Source of the DNA: Alphaproteobacteria bacterium
Lineage (GTDB): Bacteria; Pseudomonadota; Alphaproteobacteria; Rs-D84
Assembly (NCBI GenBank): GCA_024402835.1
Contig: JAKSSZ010000016.1
Span: forward strand, 1 to 10,856
Reading direction: 5' to 3'
Length of the DNA: 10,856 bases
Shown here: positions 4,847 to 10,429 of the stretch, piece after piece
Layout: the number at the start of each line of letters is the position of its first letter
How positions within the stretch are numbered: the stretch's first letter is position 1
The notes under the pieces: generated by a model
Databases searched by the model: none
Told to the model about the DNA's origin: nothing
The model's input: only the letters and a program-made list of their open reading frames with translations
Program-made: the position numbers and the translations under genes

Positions 4847-6553
4847 ATGTATCCGGTACACATCAATGTAGCCAAAGGCATTTCAAAAGCGGATTTGGTT
4901 TTAAAAAATGCTAGATTAGTCAATGTTCTTTCTGAAGAAATCTATAAAACAGATATAGCCATCGCAGATGGAATCATATGCGGTTTAGGCAGTGGCTATC
5001 ATGGAAAAAAAGAAATTGATTTAAAGGGCGCTTATGTTTGTCCTTCTTTTATTGATGGCCATGTTCATCTTGAAAGTTCTATGATGCTTCCCCAAGAATT
5101 TGCCAAGGCGGTACTTCCAATAGGAACGACCAGTGTTTTTACTGACCCACACGAAATTGCTAATGTGATGGGAATTGACGGAATCAAATTTATGAAGGAA
5201 TACTCCCAAAATATAGGGTTGGATGTTTATTTTATGTTGCCATCTTGTGTACCAGCAACAACTTTTGAAGATTCTGGATATAAATTGAAAGCAAAAGATT
5301 TAAAAAAATTGATGAGCGATGACCGTGTGCGCGGATTGGCGGAAATGATGAACTATGTTGGGGTTGTCAATGGCGACAAAGATGTTCACGATAAACTTGA
5401 TATGGCAAAATCATACAACAAACAAATAGACGGTCACGCACCTATGTTAACAGGGAAAGATTTATGTGCATATATTGTAAGCGGTATAAAATCTGATCAC
5501 GAATGCACATCTGTAAAAGAAGCCTTGGAAAAGATGCGTTCGGGACTTTATATAATGATTAGGGAAGGTTCGGCTGCTAAAGATTTAGATACCCTGCTTC
5601 CAATTTTAAATATCACCACAAGAAAATGTATTTTTGTGACAGACGACCGACACCCCTCAGATTTATCAGAACATATAAATGGTATGGTTAGACGGGCTGT
5701 AAAATTCGGCATTTCTCCAATCAAGGCAATTCAATGTGCCAGTTTAAATACTGCGGAATATTTTGGTATAAACAATTTGGGCGCTGTGGCCGTTGGATAC
5801 AGGGCAGACATGCTGGTATTGGATGATTTAATTTCATTTAAACCCAAATATGTAATAAAAAACGGTGATATCATAGCCAAAAACGGAAAAATGCTTGTTA
5901 AAAAAAGTTCTGCGAAACAGAAAAAAATAAACACACACTCAGTCAAAATAGCCCCATTAAAATTAAGTGATTTTGCCATCAAAGTTAATTCTGCAAGGGT
6001 TAAAACTATTGAAATTATTGAACACCAACTTGTGACAAAGTCGATTGTATCCGAAGTCAAAGTGAAAAACGGATTCGCAGAAAGCAATATTGATAATGAC
6101 ATATTAAAAATATGCGTTCTGGAACGCCACCATGCAACTGGTCACATAGGTAAAGGGTTTATCAAGGGGGTTGGATTAAAATCTGGCGCGATTGCTTCAA
6201 CTGTGGCGCACGATTCTCATAATATTATGGTCATAGGAACCAATGATAAAGATATGTTTGTCGCTGTCAAAGAACTTGTAAAATCTCAAGGTGGAAAAGT
6301 TATTGTAAAAAATGGCAAACTGTTATCAAAATTACCGTTACCAATAGCAGGTCTTATGTCTGACAGAAGCTTTGACGAAGTAAAAAAAGATTGCGTTAAT
6401 TTATCTAAAAGTGTTAAAAAACTCGGTTCTTCCTTGGATGATGCTTTTATGACGATGGGATTTTTGGCTTTGCCAGTTATTCCAGAGCTAAAAATCACAG
6501 ACAAAGGATTGTTTGATGTAAACACCTTCAGTTTTGTAACAATAGAAGAATAA
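4847..6553 (+). CDS. ade: Adenine deaminase
   Basis: A 568-residue enzyme of the amidohydrolase superfamily that converts adenine to hypoxanthine and ammonia in purine salvage. Length fits the bacterial Ade/AdeC family. Metal and active-site motifs in order: FIDGHVHLESSM (H72, H74), DPHEIANVMG (H102), AEMMNY (about 165-170), GHAP (H197), SDHE (H218), IREGSAAKDL and TDDRHP (D266, D267). The C-terminal domain has VAHDSHNIMVIG and GFLALPVIPEL, characteristic of this family. A GGGAGG ribosome site (4832-4837) precedes the ATG at ten bases. It is the largest cargo gene. No full boundary repeat follows it directly: a recombinase remnant lies between it and repeat G. Confidence 0.95.
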   Translation: MYPVHINVAKGISKADLVLKNARLVNVLSEEIYKTDIAIADGIICGLGSGYHGKKEIDLKGAYVCPSFIDGHVHLESSMMLPQEFAKAVLPIGTTSVFTDPHEIANVMGIDGIKFMKEYSQNIGLDVYFMLPSCVPATTFEDSGYKLKAKDLKKLMSDDRVRGLAEMMNYVGVVNGDKDVHDKLDMAKSYNKQIDGHAPMLTGKDLCAYIVSGIKSDHECTSVKEALEKMRSGLYIMIREGSAAKDLDTLLPILNITTRKCIFVTDDRHPSDLSEHINGMVRRAVKFGISPIKAIQCASLNTAEYFGINNLGAVAVGYRADMLVLDDLISFKPKYVIKNGDIIAKNGKMLVKKSSAKQKKINTHSVKIAPLKLSDFAIKVNSARVKTIEIIEHQLVTKSIVSEVKVKNGFAESNIDNDILKICVLERHHATGHIGKGFIKGVGLKSGAIASTVAHDSHNIMVIGTNDKDMFVAVKELVKSQGGKVIVKNGKLLSKLPLPIAGLMSDRSFDEVKKDCVNLSKSVKKLGSSLDDAFMTMGFLALPVIPELKITDKGLFDVNTFSFVTIEE

Positions 6554-6577
6554 TACGCAATTTAGGAATTGATAATA

Positions 6578-6838
6578 TTATCTTGTGTTTATATTGCTGA
6601 ATGCATATTTTAATGGTATGAGCATATTATTCTGGAACTTGAATGTTCTTATGGCTAATTCTCTAATAATGGATAAATTATGTGCAGTGCAGTAACTTTT
6701 AACATTTTGTATCTGTGCTTCAATAGATACACCTTTTTCTTGATCCTTTGAAGATATTCTACAAAAGGTAACTGCTTTGGTCTGAAAATCACTAACATTC
6801 AACATATCATGAGCTTTGGTTACCATTAATAAAACCAA
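6578..6838 (-). pseudogene. Truncated serine site-specific recombinase (N-terminal fragment)
   Basis: An 86-codon frame whose residues 21-61 resemble the start of the catalytic domain of serine recombinases/resolvases. KAVTFCRISSKDQEKG carries the Arg-x-Ser motif with the expected catalytic serine (S29), followed by the SIEAQ and YC segments and LSIIREL. After about residue 61 the family pattern stops and the frame ends. The rest of the catalytic domain, DNA-binding region and any large C-terminal domain are missing. No good ribosome site precedes the first ATG; Met12 is another possible start. It is most likely a relic of an integration event. It shares the cassette of adenine deaminase, convergent with it. 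Confidence 0.7.
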
Positions 6839-6901
6839 ATGTAAACAATATTTGAACTAGTTAAAATCAACCTATCAAGGATAATAGTTGGTTCTAAAGT
6901 T

Positions 6902-7104
6902 GTTCAAAAAAGGTTATTTTTAAAATGGCTACTTTTGAACCCAGTTTTAACAAATAAAAAACTGCAGATTTCTGCAGTATTTCCAATAAATTTCTTAATA
7001 AATATTGATAGTTGTCTCAATTGGCAGGGCCATCTGTGCAATTCACGAATTGATAAATTACGTGATTTGCTATGGTTCGGGAAAAATATAAAAACATTTC
7101 TGCA
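6902..7104 (+). repeat. Cassette-boundary repeat, copy G (divergent left half)
   Basis: The right half is clear: core TGGCAGGGCCA from 7022, CTGTGCAATTCACGAATTG, an ACGTGATTTG arm and a GGGAAAA block. The left half is diverged. In place of the usual SL1 arms there is GTTCAAAA (6902-6909) pairing with TTTTGAAC (6933-6940), at nearly the usual spacing, then a terminator at 6961-6978 and an AT-rich stretch before the core. The arms keep GTTC/GAAC but change the inner bases on both sides, so pairing is preserved. Nothing further was recognised in 6839-6901. Confidence 0.75.
6961..6978. terminator. Terminator-like hairpin in repeat G
   Basis: ACTGCAGA/TCTGCAGT stem with two bases between, preceded by an A-run and followed by ATTT. 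It occupies the terminator position of the repeat with an unrelated stem sequence. Confidence 0.55.
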
Positions 7105-7111
7105 AATTTTG

Positions 7112-7120
7112 TGATATAAT
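7112..7120 (+). promoter_or_regulatory. Extended -10 promoter of the phosphotransferase gene
   Basis: TGATATAAT with TATAAT at 7115-7120. The preceding bases GCAAATTTTG are the same as before the -10 that follows repeat A. A second TATAAT overlaps the expected start region at 7126-7131. Confidence 0.68.
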
Positions 7121-7144
7121 CGCTGTATAATAACAGGGTAAACA

Positions 7145-8167
7145 ATGGAAATACTTGAAGAAATAAAAAAAGGAAATTCTGCGATTGTTGAGACATATCA
7201 GACATATGTTATCAAAAAGCCAAAAAACACCGCAGATAAAGAAATTTTTATAGAAACACAAATGCAAGCGGCGAATGTCGTCAATTACGTATCCGGTATT
7301 TTAAAAGAAAAGAATCTACATATCAATTTACCAAAAACAACTGTGCAAGAAAGAACTGTTCAAGGGAAAACAGAAAAAGTAATAAAAGAATCACGTATAC
7401 CCGGTAAAAAATTTGATATCGCCACTTATAATTCATTAAAGCCGGAAATAAAAGAAAAACTTGCAAAGGATTTGGCAACGTTCTTAATTGTTATGCATGG
7501 AAAAACGACACCAGTACCGATAATAACAGCGCAAACTGATGGCAGCAAAAAACTTTGGAAAGGTAAAGATATCTTGGAAGAGGATATAAATCGACTTTTT
7601 GAAAAAGATGAAGAATTAAAAGAAGCCACACTACAGAGTAAAATTGATAGAATATTGAACGTCAGCGAAGATAAAAATATAAAAAAATTAATACAAGATG
7701 CTATCAACTATATTCAAAATAACGATGATGATGCAGATAATATAAAAGCAACACGACATCAGGATTTACGTGACGGAAATATGTTTTATGACCAAGAAAC
7801 AAATTCTTTGGGAATTATAGATTTTGAAGGTACAACAAAACCGGGACTTGTTTATGAAGATTTTGTCGGCTCGCCACCATCATTGTCGTGGGATTTTGAG
7901 CAAAAAGTTATAAAGTATTACAACGCATTGAGTGAACAAGATGGTTTTGGCATAACGATTAATCCAGAAAAAATCAAAAACTGGCTAATTTATAAAACAG
8001 CATGGGTGGCAATCAGAGAAAATTGGAAATCGGAACAGGTAACGGAACGATTAAAAGAAATTGGGTTGTTTACATCCAACAAGGTTAAGGTTTTCAAAAA
8101 TGCTATACAAAAAATACATAATGTTTTTGTCCCTGGTGTTTATAATTCCCTAGAAAAAAATATTTAA
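7145..8167 (+). CDS. Kinase-like phosphotransferase (APH/choline kinase fold)
   Basis: A 340-residue protein with the signature of small-molecule kinases related to aminoglycoside phosphotransferases and choline/homoserine kinases. The catalytic loop is HQDLRDGN (H205, D207, N212). The metal-binding segment is GIIDFEG (D226). A YVIKKPK stretch (21-27) may hold the ATP-binding lysine. The substrate is unknown. The middle (about 95-200) is rich in Lys, Glu and Asp and looks helical. The ribosome site (CAGGG, nine bases from ATG) is weak. It is alone between repeats G and H. Antibiotic modification cannot be claimed; a sugar, amino alcohol or nucleoside acceptor is equally open. Confidence 0.78.
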   Translation: MEILEEIKKGNSAIVETYQTYVIKKPKNTADKEIFIETQMQAANVVNYVSGILKEKNLHINLPKTTVQERTVQGKTEKVIKESRIPGKKFDIATYNSLKPEIKEKLAKDLATFLIVMHGKTTPVPIITAQTDGSKKLWKGKDILEEDINRLFEKDEELKEATLQSKIDRILNVSEDKNIKKLIQDAINYIQNNDDDADNIKATRHQDLRDGNMFYDQETNSLGIIDFEGTTKPGLVYEDFVGSPPSLSWDFEQKVIKYYNALSEQDGFGITINPEKIKNWLIYKTAWVAIRENWKSEQVTERLKEIGLFTSNKVKVFKNAIQKIHNVFVPGVYNSLEKNI

Positions 8168-8170
8168 AAG

Positions 8171-8360
8171 AGTTCGTGAATCTGCGAAATCGTGGCGCTT
8201 TTCAACACCTAACCTTCGAACTTGTGAAAGTATTGCAAAACCAACAAAAAACCGACCCAAAAGGTCGGTTTGAATTTTTGGCAGGGCCATCTGTGCAATT
8301 CACGAGTTGATTTTATTCGTGATTTGTTGATATCTGGGAAAGATATTAAAGTGTTTTTGA
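8171..8360 (+). repeat. Cassette-boundary repeat, copy H
   Basis: SL1 arms AGTTCG (8171-8176) and CGAACT (8217-8222) are shorter than elsewhere because the inner arm bases differ. The terminator is at 8249-8271, the core TTTTTGGCAG at 8275-8284, CAATTCACGA at 8296-8305 with a TCGTGATTTG partner, and GTGTTTTTGA at 8351-8360. Together with the leader to 8490 it accounts for the gap between the two genes. Confidence 0.86.
8249..8271. terminator. Terminator hairpin in repeat H
   Basis: AAACCGACC/GGTCGGTTT stem with a five-base loop, the same stem as in repeat A. It follows the phosphotransferase gene. Confidence 0.7.
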
Positions 8361-8490
8361 ATGAACGGTAACAAGTATAATTACATTGACAAAATAAAAA
8401 TACATGTCAGAATAATGTCTAAGAAGTGCAAAAGAATAGTAAAACACCCTCGGACTTACGTTTGAAGCGATACAAACAAAAGGATAATAT
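8361..8490 (+). promoter_or_regulatory. Leader of the HExxH gene with candidate promoters
   Basis: A TATAAT lies at 8376-8381, 16 bases after the end of repeat H. A consensus TTGACA follows at 8386-8391, with only a weak AGAATA at 17 bp (8409). TGACA (8387-8391) and TGTCA form a short inverted repeat flanking this spacer, a possible operator. Which promoter is used is unclear. The AAAAGGA ribosome site is at 8478-8484. Confidence 0.4.
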
Positions 8491-9138
8491 ATGAACTTTT
8501 CTAAAAAGTATCACATATTAAAAAGAATGTTAGCTAATCCAAAAATGACCGCAAGGCAACAAATGGATGCTTGGCATTACAGGGATGCGCTAATGAGCAA
8601 AACAATAGATGAAAAAGCTTTTACTAAATATGCTAAGAGATTATTCAATACCTCGTTTAAAATTATTACAACAAGCCCCGTTTTAAGTGAATACGTATTA
8701 CGATTTAACGACATATCAAATGAAGAAAAACGAGATTTTGGGCAACGGTTTTTAAATATATTGACTGCCCAGCACAATTTATCATCCGTGCACTTGAATT
8801 TAATTGATAACCAGGATGACCTGGGGGGTGATGAAGCAAGATATGCACCATCGTTAAATTTAATAGGAGTATGGAAAGGTAGTTATACTTTAAATAGTAT
8901 AAATTCATTTATGTGTGTACTATTACATGAATTTACGCATCATATTTATGAACACAATCCCAAATTTGGCCCAATATCCACATCAAAAATAAAGGCGGTA
9001 GTAGAACAGGGGTATATCGGTTGGACTGATAACCATAAAGAACCTATAGAGGCGCCCGCGCTTTTTGTGGAAGAATATTTAAACAAACATGATTTCACGT
9101 ACGCTTTAATATCAAAGATCAAACAAAAAACAGTGTAG
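8491..9138 (+). CDS. Putative zinc metallopeptidase-like protein (HExxH)
   Basis: A 215-residue protein of unrecognised family. The notable feature is LLHEFTHHIYEH (144-155), a gluzincin-type HExxH zinc motif (H146, E147, H150). A later EPIEAPALFVEEY (184-196) could give the third metal ligand. A hydrophobic Met-Cys-Val-Leu-Leu run precedes the motif, as is usual in such helices. There is no signal peptide, so it probably acts in the cytoplasm. The N-terminal 60 residues are basic and helical. AAAAGGA sits seven bases before the ATG. It is the last cargo gene, between repeat H and the half-repeat I beside tRNA-Glu. The motif suggests a protease; activity and substrate are unknown. Confidence 0.65.
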   Translation: MNFSKKYHILKRMLANPKMTARQQMDAWHYRDALMSKTIDEKAFTKYAKRLFNTSFKIITTSPVLSEYVLRFNDISNEEKRDFGQRFLNILTAQHNLSSVHLNLIDNQDDLGGDEARYAPSLNLIGVWKGSYTLNSINSFMCVLLHEFTHHIYEHNPKFGPISTSKIKAVVEQGYIGWTDNHKEPIEAPALFVEEYLNKHDFTYALISKIKQKTV

Positions 9139-9152
9139 AAGAATGTATAAAA

Positions 9153-9266
9153 AGTTCGTAAATGTGTGAAACGGTGGGTGTTTTTAACTATCAACTTACG
9201 AACTCGTGAAAGTATTAGAAAACAAACAAAAAACACCGCACAAAGCGGTGTTTTAATTTTTGGCAG
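9153..9266 (+). repeat. Terminal half-repeat, copy I, fused to tRNA-Glu
   Basis: Only the left half is present: SL1 AGTTCGTAA (9153-9161)/TTACGAACT (9196-9204), CTCGTGAAAG, terminator 9230-9254, then TTTTTGGCAG (9257-9266), whose last six bases are the 3' end of the minus-strand tRNA-Glu. The right half present in other copies is replaced by the tRNA body. Bases 9245-9271 match repeat E over the same span at 24 of 27 positions. Confidence 0.87.
9230..9254 (-). terminator. Terminator of tRNA-Glu (within half-repeat I)
   Basis: AAAACACCGC/GCGGTGTTTT stem. Read on the minus strand it follows the tRNA 3' end by about six bases and is followed by TTTTTTGTTTG, a good intrinsic terminator. On the plus strand it can also end the HExxH gene transcript. 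Confidence 0.75.
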
Positions 9267-9271
9267 CCCCA
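9257..9271. other. Putative attachment core at the tRNA-Glu 3' end
   Basis: TTTTTGGCAGCCCCA joins the terminator side of the repeat to the tRNA acceptor end. Internal repeats C, E, F and H carry TTTTTGGCAGGGCCA at the same place, differing at two bases. Sharing of this short core between array repeats and the tRNA 3' end is what an attachment site would look like. The recombination point is inferred. Confidence 0.5.
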
Positions 9272-9335
9272 CTCGGATTTGAACCGGGATTCTCGCCTTG
9301 AAAGGGCGGTGTCCTAACCATTAGACGATGGGGCC
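9261..9335 (-). tRNA. tRNA-Glu (UUC anticodon)
   Basis: A 75-nt cloverleaf including encoded CCA. Acceptor GGCCCCA pairs with TGGGGCT (first pair G-U). The anticodon loop CTTTCAA gives UUC (plus-strand positions 9300-9302). The T loop is TTCAAAT. The CCA end faces the cassette array, making its 3' end the array boundary. Confidence 0.95.
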
Positions 9336-9356
9336 AAAACTTTCAAATGCCGACAA

Positions 9357-9385
9357 ATTTTATAAAATTATTTAGCATTTGTCAA
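9357..9385 (-). promoter_or_regulatory. Promoter of tRNA-Glu
   Basis: On the minus strand TTGACA (9380-9385) and TAAAAT (9357-9362) are 17 bp apart, about 22 bases upstream of the tRNA 5' end: a near-consensus strong promoter. Confidence 0.75.
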
Positions 9386-9410
9386 GTGTAATGTATATCT
9401 CTGTGCCTTT

Positions 9411-10187
9411 TTACAGCCCAGGGTTTGCATTTTGCATCAAAACTTCTTGTTCCAATTGTTGCACTTCTATTTTGACATCAATGTATTTTAACAACTGTTG
9501 TTTTTCAGTATGTCTGGCTCTGGCACGATATTTTTCTTTCTTGCTGACTTTGGCTTCCTTGTCAAATTTATCTTTCACACTTTTAAACCAATTTGCCATT
9601 TTTGCCAAAGCCAAAATATCTATCAAGATATTGTTTTGTTCTGCATATCTGGCAATTTGCAAGGCCTGAGTTTTTGACATATCGCCGTCCCAATATGATG
9701 CAAATATTTCGCCAAAATTGTTTTTCAAAGTTGTACAATATATTCTAATTTTTTTGATTTCATTTATAATGGCTTGATTGACTTTGCCTTTGATTACAAA
9801 ATGATTTATTTGATGAGAAAACGCATCCAAAGCCAAAATTGTTTCAGGTAAAAATCTGTATTTTGTTCCACCCAATTCTTTCAATACATATGCGTAATAT
9901 TTATCGTATTCATTTAATGCTTTCTTTAAATTGTCTAATGCTTTTGCATCGTCATTTTTATCATCAGGATAAATGTTTGGACGCACAGATAAAATTTCCC
10001 CGACAAAAGTTTCAAACAAATAAGGCAATGTTTTCAGTTCATAGAAAGTTTTAACACCTGTGATGTTGAAAAATTCTTTAAATGCACGTGTGCGCACATT
10101 GTATTCAGAAACGGCTTTTGCCAATTCAGAAGTACTGGTGCTGATGCGTTCTGGGACAATATCGTTAATTTTATCTTCGTATAACAT
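9411..10187 (-). CDS. Conserved-looking hypothetical protein, helical
   Basis: A 258-residue protein I do not recognise. It has no signal peptide or membrane segment. It is rich in charged residues and looks mostly alpha-helical. The C-terminal 50 residues are strongly basic then heptad-like (VKIEVQQLEQEVL), suggesting a coiled coil. AGAGGA lies seven bases before the ATG, and a good sigma-70-type promoter precedes it. It sits on the minus strand between tRNA-Asp and tRNA-Glu, outside the cassette array and without a boundary repeat, so it is likely a resident chromosomal gene. No clear hairpin terminator follows it before the tRNA-Glu promoter. Confidence 0.7.
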   Translation of the reverse strand: MLYEDKINDIVPERISTSTSELAKAVSEYNVRTRAFKEFFNITGVKTFYELKTLPYLFETFVGEILSVRPNIYPDDKNDDAKALDNLKKALNEYDKYYAYVLKELGGTKYRFLPETILALDAFSHQINHFVIKGKVNQAIINEIKKIRIYCTTLKNNFGEIFASYWDGDMSKTQALQIARYAEQNNILIDILALAKMANWFKSVKDKFDKEAKVSKKEKYRARARHTEKQQLLKYIDVKIEVQQLEQEVLMQNANPGL

Positions 10188-10213
10188 ACTGATTTCCTCT
10201 GTGTTTTTTCACA

Positions 10214-10241
10214 AAGATACACCAATATTTATTTTTGTCAA
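10214..10241 (-). promoter_or_regulatory. Promoter of the hypothetical gene
   Basis: Minus-strand TTGACA (10236-10241) and TATCTT (10214-10219), 16 bp apart, about 27 bases upstream of the ATG. Confidence 0.65.
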
Positions 10242-10265
10242 CTTGTTTATTACACAAAAAATAAA

Positions 10266-10287
10266 ATACCGCCGAAATCGGCGGTAT
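10266..10287 (-). terminator. Terminator of tRNA-Asp
   Basis: ATACCGCCG/CGGCGGTAT 9-bp stem with a four-base loop, about seven bases after the tRNA 3' end on the minus strand, followed there by TTTTATTTTTTG. A standard intrinsic terminator. Confidence 0.85.
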
Positions 10288-10294
10288 GAATCTC

Positions 10295-10371
10295 TGGCGG
10301 GATGTAAGGGGCTCGAACCCTCGACCTTCTGCGTGACAGGCAGACGCTCTAACCAGCTGAGCTAACACCCC
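10295..10371 (-). tRNA. tRNA-Asp (GUC anticodon)
   Basis: A 77-nt cloverleaf with encoded CCA. Acceptor GGGGTGT pairs with ACATCCC. Anticodon stem TCTGC/GCAGA encloses loop CTGTCAC, giving GUC (plus-strand 10335-10337). T loop TTCGAGC. Confidence 0.96.
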
Positions 10372-10385
10372 GTGTGCCAAAGTAT

Positions 10386-10413
10386 ATTATACCTTTCATT
10401 ATCACTTTGCAAG
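10386..10413 (-). promoter_or_regulatory. Promoter of tRNA-Asp
   Basis: Minus-strand TATAAT (10386-10391) with a CTTGCA/TTGCAA box 15-16 bp upstream, in the short gap after gap. No GC-rich terminator is seen between gap and this tRNA, so read-through from gap is possible. Confidence 0.6.
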
Positions 10414-10429
10414 TGTTTTTTTGAAAAAA

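Larger units (their letters stand above)
32..9266 (+). other. Repeat-delimited gene-cassette array ending at tRNA-Glu
   Basis: Nine copies (A-I, some partial) of one intergenic repeat, all in the same orientation, separate eight cargo segments that usually hold one gene. Distances between successive TGGCAG cores are about 1008 (A-B), 864 (B-C), 1762 (C-E, with the degraded D between), 773 (E-F), 2402 (F-G), 1257 (G-H) and 982 (H-I) bp. Genes lie in either orientation and are functionally unrelated apart from a purine-salvage bias. The array runs off the left edge and ends on the right at the 3' end of tRNA-Glu. It resembles an integron cassette array or stacked tRNA-targeted insertions, but the repeat is not a canonical attC and no intact recombinase is visible. 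The layout is seen directly; mobility is inferred. Confidence 0.65.

Noticed and set aside
5731..6102. 123-codon minus-strand frame inside ade
   Set aside because: It lies wholly antisense to the well-supported adenine deaminase and has no motifs or ribosome site.
32..9266. CRISPR array
   Set aside because: The repeats are about 190 bp or more and 770-2400 bp apart with genes between; no short direct repeats with uniform spacers and no cas genes.
32..9266. Classical integron with attC sites
   Set aside because: The arms do not fit RYYYAAC/GTTRRRY and no IntI-type tyrosine integrase is in the window; GTTAGAT in the hairpins at 2-25 and 1945-1968 fits GTTRRRY only by chance and is in the wrong arrangement.
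8946..9272. 108-codon minus-strand frame antisense to the HExxH gene
   Set aside because: It overlaps the coding region, repeat I and tRNA-Glu; a shadow frame.
10171..10380. Minus-strand open frame across tRNA-Asp
   Set aside because: It is the translation of the tRNA gene and its flanks, a common annotation artefact.
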